DNA of 64,000 nt from Lentzea guizhouensis (lineage in GTDB: Bacteria > Actinomycetota > Actinomycetes > Mycobacteriales > Pseudonocardiaceae): contig NZ_CP016793.1 in NCBI RefSeq assembly GCF_001701025.1, positions 5,332,001 through 5,396,000 of the forward strand. The letters run 5' to 3'. Under the pieces are notes generated by a model. It was not told the origin of the DNA and did not search any database. It saw only the letters and a list, made by a program, of their open reading frames with translations. A program made the position numbers and the translations under genes. This document shows positions 52,322 to 61,280 of this stretch, piece after piece. How positions within the stretch are numbered: position 1 is the first letter of the stretch; each line of letters begins with the position of its first letter.

Positions 52322-53067
52322 TCCGGCTGTTCCTCTTCTCCGCCGTCCCCGGTGGCGGGACCGTTGCCCGAGGCGATCGCGCGATAGCGTTCGTCCAGCG
52401 CTGTGACCTGGTCGGCGGTGAGGATCGCAGTGATCACTGGGTAGATCGTGTACCTGTCGGTGCGGCCGCGCACGGGTTTGATGATGGACACGTCTTCGAG
52501 TGACTTGACCGCAGTGTCGACCTTCTTTCTGAAGCCGACCTCGTCGGTGTCGTTTGACGGCCTGTAAGCGAGCATGTGCTCGACCATGTCCGCCCGGTCG
52601 ACGATCGGATCACTGGGAGACACGACGTACTGGGTGTACAGGTACAAAGCGAGTGCGCTGGCGGCGAGACTCAGCGTCTTTGCGCGCAGGATCACACGGC
52701 TGTGAGGCGACGGATCTTCTGCCTGACGGGTGAAGGCGAACCGGTGATCGCGGTTGAGCTCCAGAAGCAGCCCGAGTTCCGCCAGCCTCGAACGCAACAG
52801 CGTCTCGTACTGTTGCACGATCGGCCAGTGCTTGGACTTCTCGGTGATGTGCGGCGCGGCGAGCAGTTCCTGCAACGCCCAGCACACCTGAGGCGGCAGC
52901 TCGCTGGTATCGCCGTCGAACCGAGCGGTGCGCTCGCCATGATCGACGTGATTGCCGATCGGTGCGTCATCGTCATCGGTGAAGATGGTGCTCGGATCCA
53001 ATGCCTCGGCGACCGGCTCGACGAGGTCCTGAGAGAAGACATCGGCGAAACTGACATGTTCAGCCAT
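52318..53067 (-). CDS. jetB: JetB, MukE-like subunit of type I Wadjet (DUF4194)
   Basis: 249 residues, winged-helix type: VCWALQELLAAPHITEKSKH, LRSRLAELGLLLELNRDHRF, FRKKVDTAVKSLEDVSIIKP, TDRYTIYPVITAILTADQVT. An acidic segment (STIFTDDDDAPIG) precedes it. It bridges kleisin and motor in the SMC-like complex. Overlaps jetA by 8 bases and jetC by 4. Confidence 0.88.
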   Translation of the reverse strand: MAEHVSFADVFSQDLVEPVAEALDPSTIFTDDDDAPIGNHVDHGERTARFDGDTSELPPQVCWALQELLAAPHITEKSKHWPIVQQYETLLRSRLAELGLLLELNRDHRFAFTRQAEDPSPHSRVILRAKTLSLAASALALYLYTQYVVSPSDPIVDRADMVEHMLAYRPSNDTDEVGFRKKVDTAVKSLEDVSIIKPVRGRTDRYTIYPVITAILTADQVTALDERYRAIASGNGPATGDGGEEEQPE

Positions 53068-54595
53068 GCGACAGCTCTTCCTGATCTGGACGCCCGTGAT
53101 GAAGGGTCAAGCGCCGTGGCGCCGGCGCGACAGGCGACGGCAGCGCCTCGGCGAACACGGCGTAGGGGAGGTCAATCTCCCGCCATCCCCGGTTCGTGCT
53201 CGCTCGGACGACAGTGCGGGTGTCTTCGTCGATGTCGCCGTAGCGTGTGGCGAGCGACCACAACCCGATGACGTCACCGGTTCGCGGGCACGCCAGTTGG
53301 TCCAGCACTTCAGGCAAGGTGGCGTAGCCGGAGTGCTGCTCCATGGTCAGGTGTACGGCATCCCGCAAGGCGGCCCAGTCGATCGCCTCCTGGCCGCCGA
53401 GAGCGGCGGGATCGATGTCGAACTCGTTCATGGTGTCCACGACCTGGTCGGGCACGGCGTCCATGCCCTGGTCAAACCGCAGGCGGCCGACAGACCGCGC
53501 GTCGACGCCGCTCATCGGTACGACAAAGCCGATGTCGCGGCCGCCATGCGTGTGGTGAAACGCCATTGCGGCCGAGGCCTGCGCCTCGCTCACACGGGTC
53601 CGCATGCTGCGATAGTGGCTCAGATCGCCGCCGCGCACGAAGTTGCTCATCCGGCGGAAGGCCGCGCCGCGGATGTCCTCGACCTCCTGAACTCGCTGCC
53701 ACACGGCAGAGATGAAGTCGTTGAGTGATGTCCTGTGGTGTTCTGGAATGTCTTCGACACGCCGCAGGATTTCCGTGATATCGCCTTCCAGCTGCGCACG
53801 TTGGGAGGGAGTCGCGATCGCCGTGGCGAAGGCTCGGAACGCCTGCCCCTCGGGAGATTCCGCGATGATGTCGTGCCCGTCGAACATGCGCTGCAAAGAC
53901 TCCGCGAACTCCGCGTCGTCTGCGAGACTCTGACGCAGCAGCATCGCCGTGTTGGCGTGCATGCGTTCTCCGTAGACGGCGACGTCGGCGGGAATGCGGT
54001 CGGTGAGCTGGACCAGCGTAGCCACCCGATCAGCCAACGCGCCGTTGTCGACCTCGGGCATCTCGCCCCGATCGATCGCGTCTCGCTGAATGAGCAGATC
54101 TTGGATGCGATCGTCGATCGCTCGTCTCCGTGCAATCGGATCGGGGTTCGCGTCCGTGGCGATCTGCCTCAGCTGGGCCATGACCATCGCCAGGGCGGAT
54201 TCGGTGGCGATCGAGGTCTGGCGCCGCAGATCGCGCAGTTGCCGTACGGCGGCCGCCGCGCCGGACGTCAGCTGGTAGCGCTCGATACGAGGATCACGGG
54301 GGTCCGCGGTGCGTTGGACCCAGTTTCGTTTGCGCCACCGCACAAGAAGATCATCGGCAGTCAGCGCGGGCTCGTCGCCATCTGCGGGAGAATAGCTGCG
54401 GAGCAGCGCAGGAAGGTCTGCATCGATCGAGGCGCTCAGGCTCTGGCCGTCCACGATCTGGCCATCGCCGAGATGCGCGGCCATCAGAGCGATGTACAGC
54501 ATCGCGTCCCGCGACCGCAGCAATGACATCGTGACGTCGGCGGTCACGCTGCTTCGGAACTCGTGCAGTAGCTGCTCCGCGTTCTGTTGGGCCAA
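53060..54595 (-). CDS. jetA: JetA, MukF-like kleisin of type I Wadjet (DUF3375)
   Basis: 511 residues. I keep the TTG start at 54595 because GGAGG stands 8 bases upstream. Family features: winged helix LLRSYSPADGDEPALTADDL, LVRWRKRNWVQRTADPRDPR with RYQLTSGAAAAVRQLRDLR, and a long helical region ending in a C-terminal winged domain (WREIDLPYAVFAEALPSPVA). First gene of the jetABCD operon. Confidence 0.9.
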   Translation of the reverse strand: MAQQNAEQLLHEFRSSVTADVTMSLLRSRDAMLYIALMAAHLGDGQIVDGQSLSASIDADLPALLRSYSPADGDEPALTADDLLVRWRKRNWVQRTADPRDPRIERYQLTSGAAAAVRQLRDLRRQTSIATESALAMVMAQLRQIATDANPDPIARRRAIDDRIQDLLIQRDAIDRGEMPEVDNGALADRVATLVQLTDRIPADVAVYGERMHANTAMLLRQSLADDAEFAESLQRMFDGHDIIAESPEGQAFRAFATAIATPSQRAQLEGDITEILRRVEDIPEHHRTSLNDFISAVWQRVQEVEDIRGAAFRRMSNFVRGGDLSHYRSMRTRVSEAQASAAMAFHHTHGGRDIGFVVPMSGVDARSVGRLRFDQGMDAVPDQVVDTMNEFDIDPAALGGQEAIDWAALRDAVHLTMEQHSGYATLPEVLDQLACPRTGDVIGLWSLATRYGDIDEDTRTVVRASTNRGWREIDLPYAVFAEALPSPVAPAPRRLTLHHGRPDQEELSHG

Positions 54596-54858
54596 CGATT
54601 CGACCTCCGATCACCACGTGATGGACGACCTCGCCGCGCAGCGGCCCAGCACACGACGGCCTGGCCATCCCTTCCCACCGTTTGGTTCTATCGCTCGGTC
54701 CAAAATCTTGTTACTCATCGTGAGTGCGTCGGCTGGCGAGATACCGGACTCGTGGTCTGGTGACGTGTAGTCGGGACGCCCTGACGGCATAACGCTCAAG
54801 GCTATGACGGATCGCTATGGCTGTCGGCGTTCGGCGATGGTTTGACCACCATTTGTCC

Positions 54859-54969
54859 GCTTTCGGGCGCTCGAACTGCTGGACCGCACGCTGATCTGCA
54901 ATCAGACCCACCTGCGGCACGCACTGCCCGAATACGAGCAGCACTACAACGAGCCCCGCACTCACTCGC
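54859..54969 (+). pseudogene. Transposase remnant (integrase-core type, IS3/IS481-like)
   Basis: The frame reads RFRALELLDRTLICNQTHLR, HALPEYEQHYNEPRTHSLS. The pattern LDRTLIxNQTHLRHALxEYExHYN is the end of the DDE integrase core of IS3/IS481-type transposases. Only about 37 codons remain. The rest of the 520-base gap between jetA and the large ATPase gene (54596-55115) holds no gene that I can support. Confidence 0.6.
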
Positions 54970-55115
54970 TCAGTACCCTTGCGAGCCCGGCTTCTCCTTC
55001 AAGCGGGGCTTGCCAACGTCATCGGCAGTGCTGGGTCTAATCGACGAGTCGTCTCTCGCCGTGGATGGTCCGGAAACCGCTTGCAGTCACCGAACCATCC
55101 ACGAATCGGAGCTGG

Positions 55116-58100
55116 CTACTGCTCAGCTGGTGCTCCGTTGTCGCGGACAGCCTTCCAGGCGGAAGCGAACACCGGCTCAGGCACCCACCTGCCATCGGTG
55201 GGGCGCTCCTCCACCACGTCGAGGAACCGCAGCAACTCGACCAGGCGGCTACCAGTGCGCCCGCCTTCGTCGAGCAGTTCGACCATCTCCTCAGTCGTCA
55301 CCGGTCCGTCGTACTCGATCAGCTTGGCGAATGCGGCCTCGGCAACCGGGTTACCGGCCATGCCGACCTCTTCGATGAGCTTGACCGCGTACTTGCCGCT
55401 GGTCACGCCAGCAGTCAGGAGCTCGCACACGCGCCGGGCACTGCGACCCACTGCGACGAGCTGGGCGGCCTCGTCGAGCAGCGTCGGCCAACCCCCGGTC
55501 GCGTCCATCAGCAGCTTCTGGCTGGCGGCGTCGCTGAACCGTGAGACCTTCTCGTTCTCAGACACCGCCCAGGAACGCAAGCCGTCAGCGGACAAGCGGC
55601 GCATGGCGATGACCTGGTCGGTGAAGCCTGCCAGGTCCGGTGCATCCGAACGGGTAAAAAGATCGCTGGTGCTCGCGTCCACCAGTGCCACCACCGTCCT
55701 CGTCACCCCAGCACTCGGCATCATGTCGAGAGCATGCTGGAGGGCACTGGTGGCATTCTCCAGACGGGTTCCGGACAGGTCCGACACCACTACTCGGTGA
55801 AGGTCTCCTGCGGTGCCGCCGGTGAGTTCTTTTCTAAACCTCGCAGGGCTTCCCGCCTTGTGGATGCTGAACCGCGCACCGATCCGATCGGCCTCCTCGT
55901 CCAGGAGCAATTGGACCTGGTCGATACCGACGGCCGGGGTGCCGACGACGAGCAGCAACCGATTGCTCCGCTCGATCACCGTCGCGAGTTGCCGTTCCGT
56001 CAGCGGTGAGATCGATCCGTCCCTCAGGGTGCGGCGCACGTGTTCGGCTGACAGGCGGGTGACCTTGTCCTTCCAGTTCTCCCCGCACAGTTCGTCCTCG
56101 ATCGTCTCCCTGGTCCCCAGGAGTCGCAGGACGTTGCTGGAGCGCAACCGCCACCGGCCGTTCCGCTCCGACAGGACACCCAACCCACTCATCTCGGAGA
56201 GCAACGAGCGGAACTCGTCCGGGCCTCGGTGCGGGAACCCGTCGGGCCACCACTCGTGGCACGCGTCGCGCAACGTGTTGGTGTCCATGGTGTGGTCGGC
56301 GCCGTTGTCCAGTGCGTCGAGCGCCACGATCAAGGCGATCAGCTTGTACCGCGAGTCGAGCTCGAGGGTGAGCTGGACCGTCTCCCTCACCTTGCGCTGA
56401 ACGGTGTCCGAGCCGATGACTCGTTCGAGGTCCTCGTCGCGAATGAGGTAGTCCGGCCCTCCGGTGCCGCGGCGGCTCAGCGACTCTCGCACGAGGGCGT
56501 CTCCGACGAGCTGCAACAACTTGGGTTGGTAGTTGCAGTAGGCAAGCACTCGGTGGACGAGTTCGTCGGATTCAAAGGTGATGCCGAGGGTCTCCATCGG
56601 GGTGAACATCAAGCGGTACGCTGGGTCCGGCGACAGCGGACCGATCACGATGGGGTCACCGAAGTGGGCCCCGGCCAAGGGTTGGTTGGGCAGGTGCGCA
56701 AACCGCTGAACCTGGTGCAGGCCCGCGAAAACCGGCTTGAAGCGCCGCTTCGTCGTGTTCATCAGTTCGCGCAGCCTGGTCGTGTGCCGGAAGCCGGTCT
56801 TGGCGTCCGCGTCGAAGAACATGTCGCACTCGTCGAGCAACAACAGCAGCCGTCGGCTCGGGTTCGCGTCCAGCCAGGCGGTGACGGCCGCCTCGACGAA
56901 CTGGGCGCTGTCACGCCGGCGGCGTTGCAACGGGACGATGCCGCGCTGGTCGAGCTTGTCGGCGATCATGCTCCACAGGTCGTCCACCTGATCCGTGGAA
57001 CCGAAGCCGACGGGGAGGGACAGGTACACGGCTACACGTTCCGGCACGAGCTCGAACTGACGCGCCGCTGCTTGAAGCAGAGCCGACTTGCCCAATTGCC
57101 GGCCGCCGTACAGGAGGCTGGTCCCGTAGTCGTCGATGACCTGGTGCAACTCGTGCCTGCGCCCGAAGAACATCTCTTGCGGGACGTTGCCGATCGCATG
57201 GGGGTGATAGGGGTTCGTCGCCGCGAACGGCAGCAGGATGCGTTCGGTCGTCGGGAACTGGCCCCCTCCGGTCGTGGCCAGGTAGGCGATCGCGGCATCG
57301 TCGAGCACCATGATCGCTCGATCCGGCTGGTCCGCGCACGCTTTCGCCAGCAGGTTGCGCTGGTCGACGGTCATGGTGCCGAACAACGTGATCAGGATGG
57401 GGTCCGTGGTCGCGTCCTGCGCGATCCAGGTGAGCAGGGTCTGCGCGTCCTGGACCCCCCAGCACATCATGATCTTCAGTTTGTCGTCGGTGCGCGACCC
57501 GAACGCCGGCATCAACGCCTGGGGCATTCGCTTGAACCCGGTCAGCTCGAGCCACTTGCGGTTCGGAGCGAAGGTCAACTTGTACGGCTGCCGCTCACCG
57601 GTGAACTCGATGCCGGCCAGACGCAAGGCCGAGGCGAAGACCGACTTCATCCGGAAGTTGCGCCGATCCCGAGCGGTCTTCATGCCCACCCACTGGCGCA
57701 GACCTTCTTCCGCGGCGGTCCGGGCAGCGTCCGACAGATGGCCGAACTCCAAACCGCGCGCCGATCCGCCACGTTCTGCCGCCTGGACGATGTCGTCGTC
57801 CACGCCGGTGCCGAACGACCGGGCCACGGCCAGGAACGCCGCTCGGTGCCCTGACACTTCTGCGGTGGGAGGTTCCCCGCCTGCCAGCGCGTTGAGCAGG
57901 TACTCCTCCGCCGTGGCCAGGTCACCGGCGTCGATGCACGACTTGATGGTCTCCGCCGCGTTGTCAGCTACCCGGCCGGCAGCGGTGTTGAGCTCCTGTT
58001 GCACCCGCGACCACAGGGCGGCTTTCGCTTCTTCGGCGAACCTGGGCAGGTCCTCGGCGATGCCGGTGAGCTGGCGGCGCACCGTTCCGAGATCATGACG

Positions 58101-61100
58101 TTCGACCTGCGCGGCTTCCAATGCCGCGATCACTTGCGCGTACTCGGTCGTGCCGAGCTGTCCCAGCCGCGCTGCCTTGTTCACCCGGGAGGAGATGTCC
58201 TGGCGCAACGCGCGGAGATCTTGACGAGAGCGGGTGATGCCTTGCTCCAGCCGGTTGGACATCTCTTCCACTTTCACCGGGTCGGCATCGGTTCCGTCGT
58301 CGGCGATGACGTCCACAACTGTGCGGGCGGCGACGTAGTCCTCTTGCGCGAGCCGGTCGTCGAAGGCGTTCACCCAGCTGTTGGCGGCGGCGGTGACGAT
58401 GTGGTCGACCGTGATGTCGTCCAGAGGCACCAGCTTGCTGTCCATGCGCAGCGACGAGCTACGCAGCAGGTCGCGGTTCAGCACCACCACCGGGTCGGGT
58501 TCAGTCCCGATCAGGCTCTTGCCATCGAGCAACTGAACGCTGCGGGTGAGGCTGGCCAGGCACGCGCCTGCGGACCCCGCCAGCACGGTTTCCGCGTTCA
58601 TCAGCGTGCTCAATTCAGCCTTGGCCGGCACGAACTCCCTGCGGACAGCGGTGCGCAGTTCGGCCAGCTTCGACGGGATCGGTACCCCTTCGCCCTCCGC
58701 ACTCGCCTCCGAGCGCACCGCGTCCACCCAGCTGCCGACGACCTCGAGGGATTCCGTTGCGTGATCCAGCAGGCGTCGACGGGCGGACCCTTCCAGGGGG
58801 CGGCCGCTTGTCCCGCGCAGCTCCTCGTCATCGCTGCGCAGTTGCCGGGCGAGGTGCTCGCGCTTGAGAAGCTTGCGCAGTTGAGCCGCGACCACGTCCA
58901 CCTGTTCTCGCCGATCACTGGCGGCGGTCTCGAGCAAGGCGCCGATCAAGCCGTTTGGCGACCACCAGCTGTCGACAAGCTGGTTGGCGCGGGCGAACCG
59001 GATGGTACGGGGCTTGGTGCGCTCGCGGCCCGCCTGCGCTGCGGCGGTTTGGATGTCGTTGTCCGCACCGGCGATGGGGGCCAGCGCCTTCAGTGTCTCG
59101 CTCCTCGACAGGACGCCGCGGGCGGAAGCCGTACCGATGGCGTCGGTCAGCCGGCTGACTGCCGGGAGCTCGTGCAGGCTGGCCGAGAGGTCCTTGACGA
59201 CCTCTCCGGCTGCCGGATCAGCGGTCACCAGGGCGGCTCGAACCGTCGCGGCCAACAGCAGGAGCTGCGCCGGGCGGTCGCCGTCGAAGGAGTGGACCCG
59301 CAAGTCGTCGAGGGCGTTGTGGAACTCGATCGCCGTGGGACCGGTCTCGCTGCGGACTGCCTCGCTCAACGTGAACAGCAGCAACGCTTTCGCGGTAGCG
59401 GTGGATCCCGCCGCGCTCGCCGCGTGGTGAGCCAGACCGTACTCGTGGGCTTGCAACAGCGAGGCAATCCGCTCTTCTGCCCCGCTCGCCAGAGCGTCTT
59501 CTTGAGCTTCGGACGGGATGCCGATGACGAGGTCGTCGGAGACCGCGGCCTGCTCATCGGCGGAATTCTCGTCGTCGGAGCGGCACTCAGGTGCCTCGTT
59601 GCCGTCGCCCGGCTCCAAGTCGAGCACCGAGGGCGAGAGGGCGTCGGCAGGAACTTGCGCTGCCCCTCTCCATGCGCTAGCTGGGGTGACGACGTCGCCG
59701 GACTCCGCCGCGGCGGGTTTGGACTGCTGTGGTGATGACAGTAGCTCGCCGGGTTTCGTGAGCAGCGGATGCGGTGGCTCAGCCACTGCCACCGCCATGT
59801 TGTCGTCGGGGGTTACCGGCAAGTCGGCGTGGTCGGGAGGGTCGACCTGTGCGGGCGCCTGGTGCGCGTCGTTCGAGATGGTGAGCTGATTCATGAGAGC
59901 CATGACCAGGATCGGCGCGAGTTCACCCGGCAGCCGCTGTTGCGCCAGACCGTGGCACTCCATTGCCGCTGAGGTGTCACCGGCCGAAACCGCGTCGATG
60001 AGCCGAAGCAGCGCAGTCAGTCCATCGGCACGATTGCGGAGGGCCTCATCCCAGGGATGTGAGTGCAGCAGCTCTGCAGTGAGCGTTGTGACCTTGTCCA
60101 GAACGTCAAGGGATGCCTCGGGTCCGGTGACGTCGATCAAGCGTCGGAGTTCGTCACGGGTTCCGCTTTCTGCTGATGCCGCGGTGATCGCCACACCTAG
60201 CGCGTCGAGCAACATCCCGCAGTTCTCGCCGTCCGATGGCTCCTTCGCGGTGTCGAAGCCGAGATGCGCGTTCTTGTCGCGGAGGAGCGGTTTCACCCGG
60301 TCGACGACGGCGTAGAGCGTGTGGATGGGCTCTATGCGCTCGAACGCCGGCAGCCGTCCCTGCGCCAAGTCATGGGCGAACAGCTCCGACCGCTGCCGGG
60401 CAGCGGTCAGCGCCTGCTCGAGCTCCTCGGCCGCGACCACCAGGTCGTCAAGGCTTACGGGGAGGAGCTCGGCGCTCTCAGATCGCGGTTCACCGGAGTC
60501 CACCAGAACAGCAACGGTGTCTTCCTCGGAATCGGACAGCTCACCAGCGCTGTCGACTGCGGTGCGCTCGCACTCGTCTAAGCCGAGCCAGACTCTTTCC
60601 AGCTCCCGGCACGCTGCGATGACACTGCCGACGACCTCCGTCGACCACGTTGGCAGCGCGAGACCCGCGTTCAAACCGCATCGCAGGGCGGCGACCAACG
60701 CCGGCGTGTCGTACCAGTGGGTGACGACCACCAGCCGGTTCGCATTGATCTGTGAAGGATCTTCGACCAACGCTTTGGACAGGGAGTCGTCATCCTGGTC
60801 CTCCAGCCAGCGCTCCATCGCGACGGACACACCGCGCAAAGCCGAGGTGGAGAAGTAGCGCACGTCGTGCAACCGCTGCTCCGGCGTTCTGGCGCGGACG
60901 CGGTTCAGACCCATCGTGGCCGTGGCCGTGGCGAGTCTCCTCGCCCCAGGAATCTTGAGAGCGCTCAGGAACTCCGTCCGCCCGGGATTTGGCATCCGCC
61001 ACACCAGCTCGGTGAACTCTTCCGGCCCGATGACCTCCAAGGCATCGTTCACCGGGTCGCCGAGGCGTTCCAGTTGCGCGGCGACTTCCGCTTCGGCAGT

Positions 61101-61280
61101 GAGGAGTGCCTTGGTCGCGGGGCTGGTTGCCTTGGCGGCAAGGCGGAGGAAGCCGTCTGATGTGCACACCGGTGGCTGGTTCTGATTTCGAAGGCGGCGG
61201 GAACGACTGGACATGTGGGGCCGGCTTTCTCGTTGGCGGTGTTTGCCCGGTAGATCGGTGGTCGGCACCTGTGGGGTCAT
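55116..61280 (-). CDS. Giant P-loop ATPase (STAND/AAA-like) of an unassigned three-gene module
   Basis: 2054 residues from ATG 61280, which overlaps the stop of the upstream gene (ATGA). The N-terminal 1300 residues are mostly helical with acidic, low-complexity parts (DSAGELSDSEEDTVAVLVDS). A conserved block (about 1280-1400) reads LTFAPNRKWLELTGFKRMPQ, IMVLDDAAIAYLATTGGGQF, NPYHPHAIGNVPQEMFFGRR, then Walker A SLLYGGRQLGKSALLQAAAR (about 1392) and Walker B RRLLLLLDECDMFFDADAKT (about 1478). Winged-helix segments follow (WWPDGFPHRGPDEFRSLLSE) and a second helical half ends at GAPAEQ. The FFGR...YGGRxxGKS pattern is that of large stand-alone ATPases in defence islands, but I cannot name a system. 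Confidence 0.7.
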   Translation of the reverse strand: MTPQVPTTDLPGKHRQRESRPHMSSRSRRLRNQNQPPVCTSDGFLRLAAKATSPATKALLTAEAEVAAQLERLGDPVNDALEVIGPEEFTELVWRMPNPGRTEFLSALKIPGARRLATATATMGLNRVRARTPEQRLHDVRYFSTSALRGVSVAMERWLEDQDDDSLSKALVEDPSQINANRLVVVTHWYDTPALVAALRCGLNAGLALPTWSTEVVGSVIAACRELERVWLGLDECERTAVDSAGELSDSEEDTVAVLVDSGEPRSESAELLPVSLDDLVVAAEELEQALTAARQRSELFAHDLAQGRLPAFERIEPIHTLYAVVDRVKPLLRDKNAHLGFDTAKEPSDGENCGMLLDALGVAITAASAESGTRDELRRLIDVTGPEASLDVLDKVTTLTAELLHSHPWDEALRNRADGLTALLRLIDAVSAGDTSAAMECHGLAQQRLPGELAPILVMALMNQLTISNDAHQAPAQVDPPDHADLPVTPDDNMAVAVAEPPHPLLTKPGELLSSPQQSKPAAAESGDVVTPASAWRGAAQVPADALSPSVLDLEPGDGNEAPECRSDDENSADEQAAVSDDLVIGIPSEAQEDALASGAEERIASLLQAHEYGLAHHAASAAGSTATAKALLLFTLSEAVRSETGPTAIEFHNALDDLRVHSFDGDRPAQLLLLAATVRAALVTADPAAGEVVKDLSASLHELPAVSRLTDAIGTASARGVLSRSETLKALAPIAGADNDIQTAAAQAGRERTKPRTIRFARANQLVDSWWSPNGLIGALLETAASDRREQVDVVAAQLRKLLKREHLARQLRSDDEELRGTSGRPLEGSARRRLLDHATESLEVVGSWVDAVRSEASAEGEGVPIPSKLAELRTAVRREFVPAKAELSTLMNAETVLAGSAGACLASLTRSVQLLDGKSLIGTEPDPVVVLNRDLLRSSSLRMDSKLVPLDDITVDHIVTAAANSWVNAFDDRLAQEDYVAARTVVDVIADDGTDADPVKVEEMSNRLEQGITRSRQDLRALRQDISSRVNKAARLGQLGTTEYAQVIAALEAAQVERHDLGTVRRQLTGIAEDLPRFAEEAKAALWSRVQQELNTAAGRVADNAAETIKSCIDAGDLATAEEYLLNALAGGEPPTAEVSGHRAAFLAVARSFGTGVDDDIVQAAERGGSARGLEFGHLSDAARTAAEEGLRQWVGMKTARDRRNFRMKSVFASALRLAGIEFTGERQPYKLTFAPNRKWLELTGFKRMPQALMPAFGSRTDDKLKIMMCWGVQDAQTLLTWIAQDATTDPILITLFGTMTVDQRNLLAKACADQPDRAIMVLDDAAIAYLATTGGGQFPTTERILLPFAATNPYHPHAIGNVPQEMFFGRRHELHQVIDDYGTSLLYGGRQLGKSALLQAAARQFELVPERVAVYLSLPVGFGSTDQVDDLWSMIADKLDQRGIVPLQRRRRDSAQFVEAAVTAWLDANPSRRLLLLLDECDMFFDADAKTGFRHTTRLRELMNTTKRRFKPVFAGLHQVQRFAHLPNQPLAGAHFGDPIVIGPLSPDPAYRLMFTPMETLGITFESDELVHRVLAYCNYQPKLLQLVGDALVRESLSRRGTGGPDYLIRDEDLERVIGSDTVQRKVRETVQLTLELDSRYKLIALIVALDALDNGADHTMDTNTLRDACHEWWPDGFPHRGPDEFRSLLSEMSGLGVLSERNGRWRLRSSNVLRLLGTRETIEDELCGENWKDKVTRLSAEHVRRTLRDGSISPLTERQLATVIERSNRLLLVVGTPAVGIDQVQLLLDEEADRIGARFSIHKAGSPARFRKELTGGTAGDLHRVVVSDLSGTRLENATSALQHALDMMPSAGVTRTVVALVDASTSDLFTRSDAPDLAGFTDQVIAMRRLSADGLRSWAVSENEKVSRFSDAASQKLLMDATGGWPTLLDEAAQLVAVGRSARRVCELLTAGVTSGKYAVKLIEEVGMAGNPVAEAAFAKLIEYDGPVTTEEMVELLDEGGRTGSRLVELLRFLDVVEERPTDGRWVPEPVFASAWKAVRDNGAPAEQ

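Noticed and set aside
55116..61280. Assignment of the giant ATPase to BREX, Avs or Dpd systems
   Set aside because: I could not match its motif order to any of these with confidence, and the partner genes typical of them are not visible.
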